DNA from: Adiantum capillus-veneris
Lineage: Eukaryota > Streptophyta > Polypodiopsida > Polypodiales > Pteridaceae
Length of the DNA: 64,000 bases
Assembly (NCBI GenBank): GCA_014529385.2
Contig: CM043963.1
Coordinates: 67,569,912 to 67,633,911, forward strand
Direction: 5' to 3'
Positions 47,952-58,983 of the stretch are shown one piece after another (positions within the stretch are counted from its first letter, which is position 1; the number at the start of each line of letters is the position of its first letter). The position numbers and the translations under genes are program-made. Below the pieces are notes generated by a model. That model was not told where the DNA came from, did no database searches, and saw only the letters and a program-made list of their open reading frames with translations.

Positions 47952-49298
47952 CTATCGCTTTAGCTTAGGCACCATCTCTATAAGCTTCCCAAAAGTAACA
48001 TCTGCCTTTCTGCTCGTCAGATCCTCCTTCAAGTCGTAGCTTAATTTCCCATCCCCTAGTGGAAAATCTGAAACATGAAATTTACGACGAGCTCTCCTTT
48101 TTCTCTTGTCCTTGACATCCTCACCTTCATGGCTCTTTCCTTTCTTCTTACTAGGACCTGGAGCATTTATTCCTTCCTTGTCCTCTGTGGTCCTCTTCCC
48201 AATAGGCATCACTAATGTATCCTCTAGCTTGGATGCCTTCTCCAAGGTGACTACACTTAACACTTTTGTCTTTCCCTTTTCCTCTTGGGTTAATCCAGTG
48301 GTTCCTTCATCTCCTTTAATTTCGATGCCATAATCATTTGACCTAGTTAGCACCTGTCTTGGCAATGGATACATGTCTCCCCCCATCCTTGTTGGCTTAT
48401 CACATTACGGGCTGATGTGACCCAACTCTCCATAATTATAACATGTGGGCGTCTGCCTCCAGTACCTACCATTGCTTTGTCCAGCACCATTCCTAGGCCT
48501 TTCTTCACCTCTTGGCTGATTTTCAAACCTCCCTCGACCTCGATTATTTCCTACTTGACCAAGCATGTTTAGGCTGAGATTCTTCATTAAATCTACCACT
48601 TGCCTCATGTCTTGCCTTAGCCCATCATCTTGCACTGCTGTAGTGACCACTGCTGGCATAACCTGAGGAGTAACAGAAACCACTAGTTCATGATGAACCC
48701 GACCTTGCGAAGAATCCATAGGCTGAAATACATACCTCATGGGCAAAGACTCCACCCCTAACTGGCTCATTTTCCTCAACTTCCACTCTTTGTTCCTTGC
48801 TACCTCTAGTGCATCTTCATATGTCCTAGGCTTCTTTAGCTCCACTCTCCAATGTATATTCTCCCAAAGACCAGCCAAGAACCTATCCTTCTTCATCATG
48901 TCAGGCGAGGGTACTTGTGGTGCTAAGGCCTTGCACATCCGCTCCCATGCCAATGAGAACTTACGTATGTACGCATCTACTCGCTCACCGTCCTTTTCCA
49001 CTAAAGCCTGCACTTCTTGCCACACTTTGTCAGGATCTTCTGTCTTCACAAACTTGACTTCCAATCCATGCCTTAGATTGTCCCAACTCAATCTTACACG
49101 TGGATCCGCTGCACGCAACTCCTCTTCAAATGCTTTGGACCAGACTCGTGCATCACTCTTCAAAAAAATTTGGAGAAGACGTAACATCTGTGCAGGATCG
49201 TGAATCTGGTTGCTAATATAGGCAACCTCCATCTTTTCCAAAAATTCTTCCACATCTTCATCACTTCTTCCATGAAACTCCGGATAAGAGAAAGCCAT
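47952..49298 (-). pseudogene. Tat-like gag
   Basis: The ATG at 49298 (MAFSYPEFHGRSDEDVEEF) fits a gag start better than the upstream non-ATG extension. The gag core follows ('WSKAFEEELRAADPRVRLSW', 'VEKDGERVDAYIRKFSLAWE', 'RFLAGLWENIHWRVEL'). The RGRGRFENQPRG block precedes a ruined zinc knuckle, 'CYNYGELGHISP*C', in which the second Cys is Tyr and a stop (near 48405) falls before the last Cys. The frame then continues in phase to 47952 with a Lys-rich region. RNA packaging by this gag would be impaired even without the stop. Confidence 0.9.
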
Positions 49299-49572
49299 GG
49301 CTACCCAAGCTATGATGCTTTGAGAACTCCTTCGAACACACGTACAAGAACCCAAACTTTTTGACTAACTCAGTTCCCAGAAACTTCAATGGAGCTCAAC
49401 TTTAGATAAGGACAAACACATGCACATCAAATGAGTTTTCATAGTTAATCGTTGGAATAACAACAGGCAAAGGACATTCCAGGATCTCTCTTACTCTTCT
49501 TGGCCCAAACATAAATACTATGCACTGCTGGAAAAAAATCTTCCTAGACACATGAACATAGTTATCAAAAAC

Positions 49573-50063
49573 TGACCTCGCAGTGCATAGTTGTCACCTT
49601 TTTTGCGTCCTCCGCACACTTGGCACTCAGCTTTTTCCAATAATGCATCCTGACACCACGTGAAGTGGCCCCAAAATATGGTCCTCATGATGACCTTTCT
49701 GCATAATTATCACAAGAAACATCCACGTCGTGTCCGTACTTATCCACGTGCAAGTATTGACCCCATTCGACGTCTTGACGCCACTAGATGCCATCTGACG
49801 CACCTGCTTACCTCATGTCGTCCGCCCGCGGATAGCTTCCTCGAGAAGTTTTACGCGCTACCAACTCCTCATTATTGTAGGAAAAACACACTGGTACTGG
49901 TAATAGTGAAAATCGATGCACTATGTACATGTTGTCCTACCTGTACACATGTGGGCCCCATGTAACCACCTGGCTAAGGAAAACATTGGGCAATCCTTTA
50001 TTCGATGCACCATGCATGTGTATGTACATATGCGCAATCCCTTGCTCCAAAAAACTCCTGACA
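49573..50063 (-). repeat. 5' LTR of the Tat-like element
   Basis: On the minus strand it begins TGTCAGGAGTTTTTTGGAGC and ends GCACTGCGAGGTCA. It matches 43434-43922 over its whole length. A downstream primer site is not obvious: the minus strand after the LTR reads GTTTTTGATAACTATG, not the initiator-Met type. Confidence 0.9.
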
Positions 50064-50182
50064 GCGCGTACTTGTCAACCTTCACCTTGTGCCTAGGTAG
50101 CTTCACCAGTTCGATTTTTTCTCTACCATGAACAAAGGTCGGGAGGAGATTTTGGAGGAGAGTCCAAGTGAGAAGCGGTGAC

Positions 50183-51720
50183 ATGGAAGTGTACACCAAA
50201 TTATATGAAATATTCAACCCTTTGTTTGATCTTGCATTTTTGCTAGACAATTTGAAGGACTTTTTGTCAGAAGAATTCAAAGAGTTTGAAGAGGCAGTTG
50301 AAGGCAGGTGTTTGGTTTTAGATGGCAAGACTTATTGCCATCTAGCCGAATTTACTACCAAATCAATTGAGAAAGGCAAAGTAACAAGGAGGTTTGGAAG
50401 ATTTTCTAAGAAGACTTCCTTTGTTTGTCCACCTACCATTTCTTGTCAATTACATTTAAAGCCTTGCAACCTTGTTCCAAAAGAAGTTGCCTTTCTTTTC
50501 TTTTTGTTCCTTAAAGTTGACATGCAAGGCAAAGCTGATGAAGTGAAAGATATAGATGAAGAGGTAACAAATAAAAATGTTTCCACAGTTTTGCAGCTTG
50601 AGAAAAGTGAAATTCTAGAAGAGGAGGAATTTGATGTTGCAGCTGAGGAGCAGGAGAGTGCAAATTTTAATGTGGCTCAATTTAAAGCTAGTACTGTCAT
50701 TGATGAGCCAACAGATGAGGTAGAGGTGTCCGAAGCTTCCTTTACTATTCCAAACCTTCCCTACTTCTATATCAATGGAAAAGAGTATATCCCTCTCCAT
50801 CATATCCAATGTCTACTTAATATGAGGGAGGACTACTGTATTGCAACCATTTCTGAAGCTTCTGAGGTGGCCAAAGATTTTATTGACACAGAAGAAGAGT
50901 CAAAAGAGGAGTTTTTAGCACTTGATCTTCAAACATCCAATAAAGATTTTCTGTCTGCTCCTGATGCACTTGCTCTATGCATGAGAAGAGTGGAAGAGGA
51001 GAAACCTTCCCTCAAAGATGAGGATTTTGAGAAGAGACTTGTTGAGCTTGGCATCCAATCTTTTGGTAGAGACTTTAAGCTGAAAAAAATTGGAAAGGAA
51101 GTTGACATAAGAGAGATGACCGGATCATGCAATCTCCTTCAAGAAAAATTCATTTTGCCGAAGATGAGTTGAAAAAGGTAGATTTTCACATTTATCTGCC
51201 TTCTGAAATCTTTCTTTTTTTTCAAGTTTGTTTTAATTACTCATTATGTATTTTTTTCCAAATTGAACTCCTTGAAAAAGACAATTTTCTTGGGAGAGCT
51301 AAAGGCTCGAGAGGGAAAGCAATAGAGGGCTCTTCAAGAAGGGATGCCTCCTCTCTCATGCACTACATGCCTACATTGGATAGTGCCACCTTCTGTGTTT
51401 TTCACATGCAGTATTCTAAAGATCTTGAGTTACCAATGTTTTCCCTAAAGATATTGTCACGGTTTTTAGGGTACACTCCCCTTCAAATCAATGCAAACAA
51501 GATCATGCTACTTGAGAGAGAAGCAACACTTAGAATATTTCCGATATGCTGCAGGATTCAATGCCTCAAGAGCAGGATACTTTCTTTGCTACTCTAGCTA
51601 TGCAGCAGCAGCTGAGGAGACAAATGTCAACCTTCTTGGGGGCTATAAAAGAAGAAAGTTTTTGAGATATAGGGGTGACATGCCTAGAGATATGAAAAAA
51701 AATCAAAAACTGATGTAAAT
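50183..51720 (+). CDS. Unrecognised acidic protein gene, possibly spliced
   Basis: The open frame from ATG 50183 to the stop at 51170-51172 (about 329 codons) starts MEVYTKLYEIFNPLFDLAF and is rich in Glu/Asp in its middle ('EKSEILEEEEFDVAAEEQES'). It includes 'LPYFYINGKEYIPLHHIQCL' and ends 'EVDIREMTGSCNLLQEKF'. A good splice donor (AAAAAG|GTAGATTTTC) lies at 51177. After a T-rich stretch, coding-like sequence reappears to about 51720 ('QEQDTFFATLAMQQQLRRQM'). No family was recognised. It begins about 120 bases outside the Tat-like 5' LTR and points towards the transposase-like gene on the other strand. It could be a host gene, a second gene of that transposon, or a fragment. The exon structure is uncertain. 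Confidence 0.4.
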
Positions 51721-51789
51721 TTGACAATTTTTTGCACCAAAATATCTTTTTTGAATTTGGATCTCTTTAGAAAGATTCGGTACAAAGTT

Positions 51790-52916
51790 TCAAAGTGAAG
51801 CATTAATCTCCATCTGTGGTTGAGCAGCATGGTTGTTTGATCTCATCCGTTGTAATTGCCTCCTATAGAACCAATTGAATAATTCCTTTAGTGCATTGCT
51901 CCTTCTTTGTCCCCCTCCGTTTCTCGTACATTTGAAAAAAGAAATCCTCGCTTGATAGTGAGATTTTTCCATTCCCTGAGTATTCCATGTTGTAAGGGGT
52001 CCTTGTTTTGCAAAATATGGTCCATGCAGGTACAGAATATGCTAAAAATAAAAAAAAGTTAGTTGAACTCAATAGGATGCAATGTAAAATACTATCCAGA
52101 CTTTAGAAAGTAATTGAATACTCATCAAGTAATATGTGATGTCTTTTGCTCCCCAAGCATCTGTATAGCAGTTATTAAAAGCTTTATTGTCTTTTTAAAG
52201 TCATCTGCATAAGTAGCAGAGCTAACTTGTTGTCTCAAAACTTTCAAAAAATTGTCGAGCTTCTTCCACACTTCCATGCGTTTGTTGGCTACATCTGGAC
52301 TACTTTTGACATTGGTTGTTATTACACAAAGAACCTTCCAGCAGTTCCACATAGCATCAACTTGTTTGTTGTCATGGTTACTCAAAAATATTCTGGCTTT
52401 TTCTCCACCCATTGAAACATCTTGCAAAGCATCACCCGTTCCTTTTGAAAGAGTAGGAACTTTTTTTAGATGCACTTGACCACCATGAAAACCCATTTGA
52501 GAGAGCAAAGCCTCGCATTTTTCTATGCACTCGCCTGCAAGTTTAGTTGGCGTTATAGAATATGCATAATCAAGATGAAGTCGAAGCAATTTGTCCAAGA
52601 TTCTAATCTTTGCATGCATTGTACATATATGTACATTTTTTAAATCTATTGTTAGAATTGGATCCCAAATCATAGAAGATAATGGGTAGTCGATGACGTT
52701 CACACTATTTCTCGATGGCGGTGTTCCAACCTCGTGTTTTGCAAGCCATCCTTTTGTTCCAATGCTTGCCATGCAATATAGACAAGGACACTTGGTATTA
52801 GCACCTCCACATACACCAAACATGCACTTTAATGCTTTTAGGTCGGCACTCAAGTGCCATTCTACAAAAAAGTCACCCATGCCATCTACACAGAGTTTTT
52901 CACCTGCATTTTGGTC
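51790..52916 (-). pseudogene. Transposase-like protein gene, two exons, 5'-truncated
   Basis: The first preserved exon begins after a splice acceptor (CTTCTGCTTTACAG|GACC, 52917) and runs to about 52129. It has 'FFVEWHLSADLKALKCMFGV', 'CGGANTKCPCLYCM', 'WDPILTIDLKNVHICTMHAK' and 'MGGEKARIFLSNH'. After an intron ending TTTTTAG (52042), the last exon (52041-51790) reads 'HILYLHGPYFAKQGPLTTWN', then 'GMEKSHYQAR', and ends at a stop. D-L-K, CxxC, H-x-C-T-x-H and Q-G-M-E-K are features I associate, from memory, with uncharacterised plant and cnidarian transposase-like proteins, probably with an RNase H fold. The two exons join at in-frame TGA codons, so the splice or frame is faulty. Upstream exons are replaced by the tandem array at 52972. 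Confidence 0.5.
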
Positions 52917-52971
52917 CTGTAAAGCAGAAGGGATATCGGTCTAAAAAAATAGCCATTTCGATGTATCGTGA

Positions 52972-53875
52972 TTGGATAATATCTTGAATTCTCTTGACCT
53001 TCATGGATTTGTAATAGTGAGTTTGATTAGCCTCCTCCGGTTGGATAAAGGTTTCCTTGGACAATATTGTGGCCTTTCTTACCTCCTCCAATTGGTAGTC
53101 AGTCAAGTCTTCATTGGCTTCCAGCCACTTTCTATGCTTTGCGTCTAAAGCAGATCCTTATCATTTTTTAGAATTTAGTAGCTTAACTTTGTCTCCAAAT
53201 TGCTTCAGGCAAGCCCACATGGTATTTCTTTCTTTTAGGATCTGCAATTTTGATTGCTTTCTACATATTCTTGGCAAAGATTTCCCAAGACCTAGGGCTT
53301 GCCGTTTGCAAAACTTTGCAAAGTTTTCTCATTGCTTTCAAGGCCAAGCTTCTAAACAAGAGGTCTTTGAACAAGTGGGGGAGACGTGTCGATAGAAACT
53401 TCTTAGAGCCTTGCAGACAATGAGATTCCCCTTTGTTTTTTTAAAATTTTACGCTTCATGGTAGGTGATCCGCCAACGGGCATTGTGAGGTTATCACCTT
53501 CATCGCGAGTAGTGATGGCACCCAGTCACCTTGATGAGAGCAATACCAATGATCCAATCGGGATGATGTGCTAGCATACTGCAAGATGGTTTACGTGAAC
53601 CCGGGCATGTCATTCCAAGGTTCCCACCTCCCACATGTCTACCAAAGCCCACTTCTCACATAGGCTTATCCATTTGGATCTTTGAGATCTAGCCAGCATG
53701 GACGATGAGCCTGTTCTATCCTTTCTCTTCTCCACCATTTTAAAATCTCCCACTAGGAGCCACTCCCCTTCACCATGGAATTCTTCTAGTTGCGTCCATA
53801 GCTTTGCTCTTTGCTTCATCGAGCGGGGTCCATAAATATTGACGATGGGAATAACGCGGGGGATTCACTCTATAT
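52972..53875 (-). pseudogene. LINE ORF2 fragment in tandem unit 1
   Basis: The minus strand from 53875 reads the endonuclease domain 'VIPIVNIYGPRSMKQRAKLW', 'GEWLLVGDFKMVEKRKDRTG', then, in other frames, 'SSRLDHWYCSHQ' and 'ADHLP' (the S-x-L/I-D and S-D-H motifs of the APE-type endonuclease). The inter-domain stretch before RT follows, ending 'SNHYYK'-like 'NQTHYYKSMKVKRIQDI'. RT is absent. The frame has stops, including two consecutive ones (TGA TAA) near 53157 where the later units have one. Confidence 0.75.
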
Positions 53876-54543
53876 ACAAAACGGGATGCCACGTGCGAGC
53901 ATAAAACTTTAATAAAACCCCTATATACAACTCATATTAGGAAATCTGACCCCCCTTTCTACGCTTATATAACAATCAATGAAGAAAACTATCATTCCCC
54001 TATCTTACATATAGAGTTTAGGTCTCACATTATCTAACTGAGTAAAACTAGTCAAAGAGTGTGTAGCATACTGACTGGCAATATACTAAGGAACCAATTT
54101 TGTTGATAACTAGATGTACCCTCAATGTATCTTAGTTTGACTTTTAAACTATGTGCCCGATCAGCGTGCACTCTTGCTACTCGTCCAATTCTGAACCATC
54201 TAAATTACTTAGAAAACATGGTTAGAAAGTTGTGTGAGGTTCTCCATGTAAATTTGCATCTAGACAAACTCTTCATAGCTTTCATCCCTCAACAAATGAA
54301 CTAGAATCAAAAAACAAACAATTGATACAAAAGCAGTGTTAGTTCTTGCATGTATCTTTGTATCTATTGACTCACAAGGTCAAGGGAATACTCTTTGGGA
54401 AGCCATGATTTTGAAACACAAAAACTTCCTCTTATTTTCTCCTTTTCTCACTTCCCCCCCCCCCCCCCCCCGCACATATTATACCCCCTCCCTTATTTTT
54501 AAGCATGGGAGATAAATTATTGGGGGCCTATTTTCCCCCTTTC

Positions 54544-55495
54544 TCACTTCTCCGGGTCCTTAACTTCATTATCTTCTCCATCGGTGAGTGAGTGGACAAT
54601 ATCTTGAATTCTCTTGACTTTCATGGATTTGTAATAGTGAGTTTGATTAGCCTCCTCCGATTGGATAAAGGTTTTCTTGGACAATATTATGGCTTTTCTT
54701 ACCTCCTCCAATTGGTAGTCAGTCAAGTCTTCATTGGCTTCCAGCCACCTTCTATGCTTTGCGTCTAAAGCAAACCCTTATCGTTTTTTAGAATTTAGTA
54801 GCTTAACTTTGTCTCCAAATTGCTTCAGGCAGCCCACATCGTATTTTTTTCTTCTAGGATCTGCAATTTTGATTGCTTTCTGCATATTCTTGGCAAAGAT
54901 TTCCAAATCCCTAGGGCTTGCCGTTTGCAAAACTTTGCAAAGTTTTCTCATTGCTTTCAAGGACAAGCTTCTAAACAAGAGGTCTTTGAACAAGTGGGGG
55001 AGACGTGTCGATAGAAACTTCTTAGCGCCTTGCAGACAATGAGCTTCCCCTTTGTTTTTTTAAAATTTTACGCTTCATGGTAGGTGATCCGCCACGGGCA
55101 TTGTGAGGTTATCACCTTCATCGCGAGTAGTGATGGCACCCAGTCAACTTGATGAGAGCAATACCAATGATCCAATCGGGATGATGTGCTAGCATACTGC
55201 AAGATGGTTTACGTGAACCCGGGCATGTCATTCCAAGGTTCCCACCTCCCACATGTCTACCAAAGCCCACTTCTCACATAGGCTTATCCATTTGGATCTT
55301 TGAGATCTAGCCAGCATGGACGATGAGCCTGTTCTATCCTTTCTCTTCTCCACCATTTTAAAATCTCCCACTAGGAGCCACTCCCCTTCACCATGGAATT
55401 CTTCTAGTTGCGTCCATAGCTTTGCTCTTTGCTTCATCGAGCGGGGTCCATAAATATTGACGATGGGAATAACGCGGGGGATTCACTCTATATAC
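54544..55495 (-). pseudogene. LINE ORF2 fragment in tandem unit 2
   Basis: Same content as unit 1: endonuclease piece (55437-55228, 'GDFKMVEKRKDRTGSSSMLA') and inter-domain piece (54993-54544, 'LQTASPRDLEIFAKNMQKAI', stop, 'LTDYQLEEVRKAIILSKKTF', 'SLTDGEDNEVKDPEK'). It is cut at 54544 before RT. The stop between the two inter-domain halves (54778) is shared with units 3 and 4, so it predates their amplification. The plus-strand 102-codon ORF across it is the shadow of this sequence. Confidence 0.75.
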
Positions 55496-56158
55496 AAAAC
55501 GGGATGCCACGTGCGAGCATAAAACTTTAATAAAACCCCTATATACAACTCATATTAGGAAATCTGACCCCCCTTTCTACGCTTATATAACAATCAATGA
55601 AGAAAACTATCATTCCCCTATCTTACATATAGAATTTAGGTCTCACATTATCTAACTGAGTAAAACTAGTCAAAGAGTGTGTAGCATACTGACTGGCAAT
55701 ATACTAAGGAACCAATTTTGTTGATAACTAGATGTACCCTCAATGTATCTTAGTTTGACTTTTAAACTATGTGCCCGATCAGTGTGCACTCTTGCTACTC
55801 ATCCAATTCTGAACCATCTAAATTACTTGGAAAACATGGTTAGAAAGTTGTGTGAGGTTCTCCATGTAAATTTGCATCTAGACAAACTCTTCATAGCTTT
55901 CATCCCTCAACAAATGAACTAGAATCAAAAAACAAACAATTGATACAAAAGCAGTGTTAGTTCTTGCATGTATCTTTGTATCTATTGACTCACAAGGTCA
56001 AGGGAATACTCTTTGGGAAGCCATGATTTTGAAACACAAAAACTTCCTCTTATTTTCTCCTTTTCTCACTTCCCCCCCCCCCCCCGCCACATATTATACC
56101 CCCTCCCTTATTTTTAAGCTTGGGAGATAAATTATTGGGGGCCTATTTTCCCCCTTTC

Positions 56159-57036
56159 TCACTTCTCCGGGTCCTTAACTTCATTATCTTCTCCATCGGT
56201 GAGTGAGTGGACAATATCTTGAATTCTCTTGACTTTCATGGATTTGTAATAGTGAGTTTGATTAGCCTCCTCCGATTGGATAAAGGTTTTCTTGGACAAT
56301 ATTATGGCTTTTCTTACCTCCTCCAATTGGTAGTCAGTCAAGTCTTCATTGGCTTCCAGCCACCTTCTATGCTTTGCGTCTAAAGCAAACCCTTATCGTT
56401 TTTTAGAATTAAGTAGCTTAACTTTGTCTCCAAATTTCTTCAGGCAGCCCACATGGTATTTCTTTCTTCTAGGATCTGCAATTTTGATTGCTTTCTGCAT
56501 ATTCTTGGCAAAGATTTCCAAATCCCTAGGGCTTGCCGTTTGCAAAACTTTGCGAAGTTTTCTCATTGCTTTCAAGGCCAAGCTTCTAAACAAGAGGTCT
56601 TTGAACAAGTGGGGGGGGCGTGTCGATAGAAACTTCTTAGAGCCTTGCAGACAATGAGATTCCCCTTTGTTTTTTTAAAATTTTACGCTTCATGGTAGGT
56701 GATCCGCCGACGGGCATTGTGAGGTTATCACCTTCATCGTGAGTAGTGATGGCACCCAGTCAACTTGATGAGAGCAATACCAACGATCCAATCGGGATGC
56801 TGTGCTGGCATACTGCAAGATGGTTTACGTGAACCCGGGCATGTCATTCCAAGGTTCCCACCTCCCACATGTCTACCAAAGCCCACTTCTCACATAGGCT
56901 TATCCATTTGGATCTTTGAGATCTAGCCAGCATGGACGATGAGCCTGTTCTATCCTTTCTCTTCTCCACCATTTTAAAATCTCCCACTAGGAGCCACTCC
57001 CCTTCACCATGGAATTCTTCTAGTTGCGTCCATAGC
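56159..57036 (-). pseudogene. LINE ORF2 fragment in tandem unit 3, cut by gypsy LTR
   Basis: Nearly identical to unit 2. The endonuclease piece is interrupted at 57036, within 'KQRAKLWTQLEEF', where the gypsy 3' LTR starts (TGTAAC). The inter-domain stop at 56393 is the same as in unit 2. Confidence 0.8.
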
Positions 57037-58625
57037 TGTAACATTTAATGGCCTAAAATCTTATGTGTAGCGGAAATTAGCATGAACATAGTGGGCATTT
57101 CATTAGAATAGATTCCTAATGAGAATTACAAGAGTGCTTGGGTGGAGAGAGCAACAAAAAGCATAACACCTAGTTAGATAGCATCGACAATACTTTCAAA
57201 AGAGAGAGCAATTAAGCTATTGACAACAGTTGAGGACCGGATTTGCATGGAGCCGGTCCCCCCTCCAAAAGGCTTTGTATTATGGTTTCTCCCATCAAGA
57301 GAGACATTGTACAATACAATTCTTTGTGTTCCTTCAAGACTAGCTAGTACAATGAAGATGGAAGCTTCATACACCAAGCAAAACACTTAATCAAACACAA
57401 CTTGAATTATCCCCGTTCTCAGACCCAAGACCTCACACACCTTCGAAGATGGTGAGAGCTAGCAGGGTATGAGAGTAGATTGAGAGGAAAAAGAAGTATC
57501 TTACGAGAAAGAAGTACATCTCCTCACATAATCACTCATATTAGCATAGCTTAGCTTAGTAATTAGCTTGGTAGAGAAGATGAGCATGCATTGAAGCTTG
57601 GCTCTTGGTTGGATTTGCATCCACATGCCAAGAGAGTGTTGATGTAGGCTTCTATCTCACAAGCTTGGAGTAGGTGATGAGCTCTCCATTAAAGCTTGGG
57701 AGGAGATAGAGTATTTTCCCTTCACACATGGTCAAGTGTGAGAGTGTGTGTGTCAATGCCCAGCAAAAATCAGCCCCCCCCTCTCTTGGGCGAGCCCTAG
57801 CTGCTAAATAAGTCTGGCCTTTGCCTCATTGGACCTCCCCAGGTCAAGCCAATAGGAATTAAGCAGCATAAGTGATAGCCTTTAGACATGTGTCCCCCTT
57901 TCCCCTTTTGTGAGAGCTTTAGGTAATTAAATAATTAAACTAAACTCTCATTGGACCCCTTTGCCTCCTGGCCAATAGGAATCAGGCAAGCCATGGGGCT
58001 CCTGAATGCTCATTGGACCCCTTGGGAGACTGCCCAATAGTCTTCTAGGAGACTTAATTCTCATTGGTTTCTTTTATTAAATGTTTTTAAATTAATTAAA
58101 CTAGATTTACTCTAGCTTAATTCTCATTGGTCCACTTCAAGGGTCTTCCAATAGGAATTGGGCACACCTTGTGGGCATCTGGCCTAGGGAGCTGACATGT
58201 GTCCCTCATTCCCTTTGTGTAAAGGGAGCCTGTGTGTGTGTGTGTGGCTTTCTCTCTCATCCCCTAGCTTTGGGGCTCGCCCCCTCCCATGTAGGGATCT
58301 AGAAAGACTTTTTGGACACACACTAAGCATCCAATTTTCCCTAGGGTTGACCTTTGGACACAACCTTTGAATTTTGGAACCTTAGCATTTTGGAAGTCTT
58401 AATGGGCTGAACCTTAGGGTCTTTTTGGCCCATTGTTTCACATGGCTCTTTTGCAGATGGCCCCCCCTTTGGATCCCTATTTTCCCTCCTTTGGATCCCT
58501 ACTGTGGCCGGTCTGCTAACTTAACCAATATTCTAGCTTTTTCTCCCTTGGCACTTCCCCACATTAAATGATCAGTTTAATATGAGAAAATCATTTAGGA
58601 GAATTAGATATTGATTATTATGACA
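57037..58625 (-). repeat. 3' LTR (1589 bp) of the inserted gypsy element
   Basis: On the plus strand it runs from TGTAACATTTAATGG at 57037 to ATTGATTATTATGACA at 58625, so it has TGT/ACA-type ends. The left edge is exact, because unit 3 of the array stops there while unit 2 continues. The right edge abuts the polypurine tract. Between about 57827 and 58160 several copies of 'CTCATTGG(A/T)CC' alternate with '(C)CCAATAGGAATT'. The 5' LTR is missing. Confidence 0.88.
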
Positions 58626-58640
58626 TTACCTCTCTCTTGA
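58626..58640 (-). other. Polypurine tract
   Basis: The minus strand reads TCAAGAGAGAGGTAA immediately before the LTR start TGTCATAAT. This is the expected primer site for plus-strand DNA synthesis, and it supports the LTR boundary. Confidence 0.75.
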
Positions 58641-58983
58641 AATCATAGTCGTCCTCGACTATGGTGTAGAGAAGATAAAGCATATGCATGAGTCCTTTTC
58701 TTAGCGGGTAGAGGATCCCTATGTTACCCTACGACATCATTCCATAATGGATGACTAGTCCATTTGGCGCTTGAGAGCCTGAGGCTGCCGCAAGCATGTC
58801 TGCACATTAGTCCTATCAGTCTTCCATAGTAGAGTGACAAGCTCTACTTTGGTGTTTGGGAGACGTTGTCCCCGCAAACTTGATCTAAGCATGCATACTA
58901 CTTCATTTTTGTGCACAAATAAAGAAAAAGAGAGTCTTATAAGACAAAAATTTTTGTTCATTTTTAACATTTTGTACATTTGC
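58641..58983 (-). other. 3' untranslated part of the gypsy element
   Basis: About 340 bases lie between the pol stop and the polypurine tract. No motif was recognised. Confidence 0.6.

Larger units (their letters stand above)
43434..50063 (-). mobile_element. Tat-like Ty3/gypsy retrotransposon with both LTRs, dead
   Basis: Two direct ~490-bp repeats (43434-43922 and 49573-50063) bracket a minus-strand gag-protease-RT-RNase H-second RNase H-integrase series, total 6.6 kb. A second, archaeal-type RNase H between the gypsy RNase H and integrase is the mark of the plant Tat branch (established knowledge). The LTRs differ at roughly twenty positions by eye. No matching 5-bp target duplication is seen outside the LTRs ('AAAAC' versus 'GCGCG'). 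Internal stops and frameshifts inactivate every large frame. Confidence 0.92.
52972..57036. repeat. Tandem array, ~1.62-kb unit (units 1-3)
   Basis: The landmark 'CAATATCTTGAATTCTCTTGAC' (as GGATAAT/GGACAAT plus ATCTTGAA) occurs at 52974, 54594 and 56209, steps of 1620 and 1615. A fourth copy is at 63083. Units 2-4 are nearly identical; the first ~450 bases of unit 1 are more diverged. Each unit holds a LINE ORF2 fragment (minus strand, ~0.95 kb) and ~0.66 kb of non-coding DNA with a poly-C tract (C18 at 54454-54471; C14 at 56072-56085). Unit 3 is cut at 57036 by the gypsy insertion. Confidence 0.95.

Noticed and set aside
49540-49573. Initiator-Met primer binding site next to the Tat-like 5' LTR
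   Set aside because: The sequence after the LTR does not read TGGTATCAGAGC or a close variant, so no primer site is annotated.
50168-50182. GTG start upstream of the acidic ORF
   Set aside because: Plant genes use ATG; the first in-frame ATG is at 50183.
54734-55042. 102-codon plus-strand ORF repeated in each tandem unit (also 56349 and 63223)
   Set aside because: It is the antisense shadow of the LINE ORF2 inter-domain fragment; its repetition reflects array copies, not a conserved gene.
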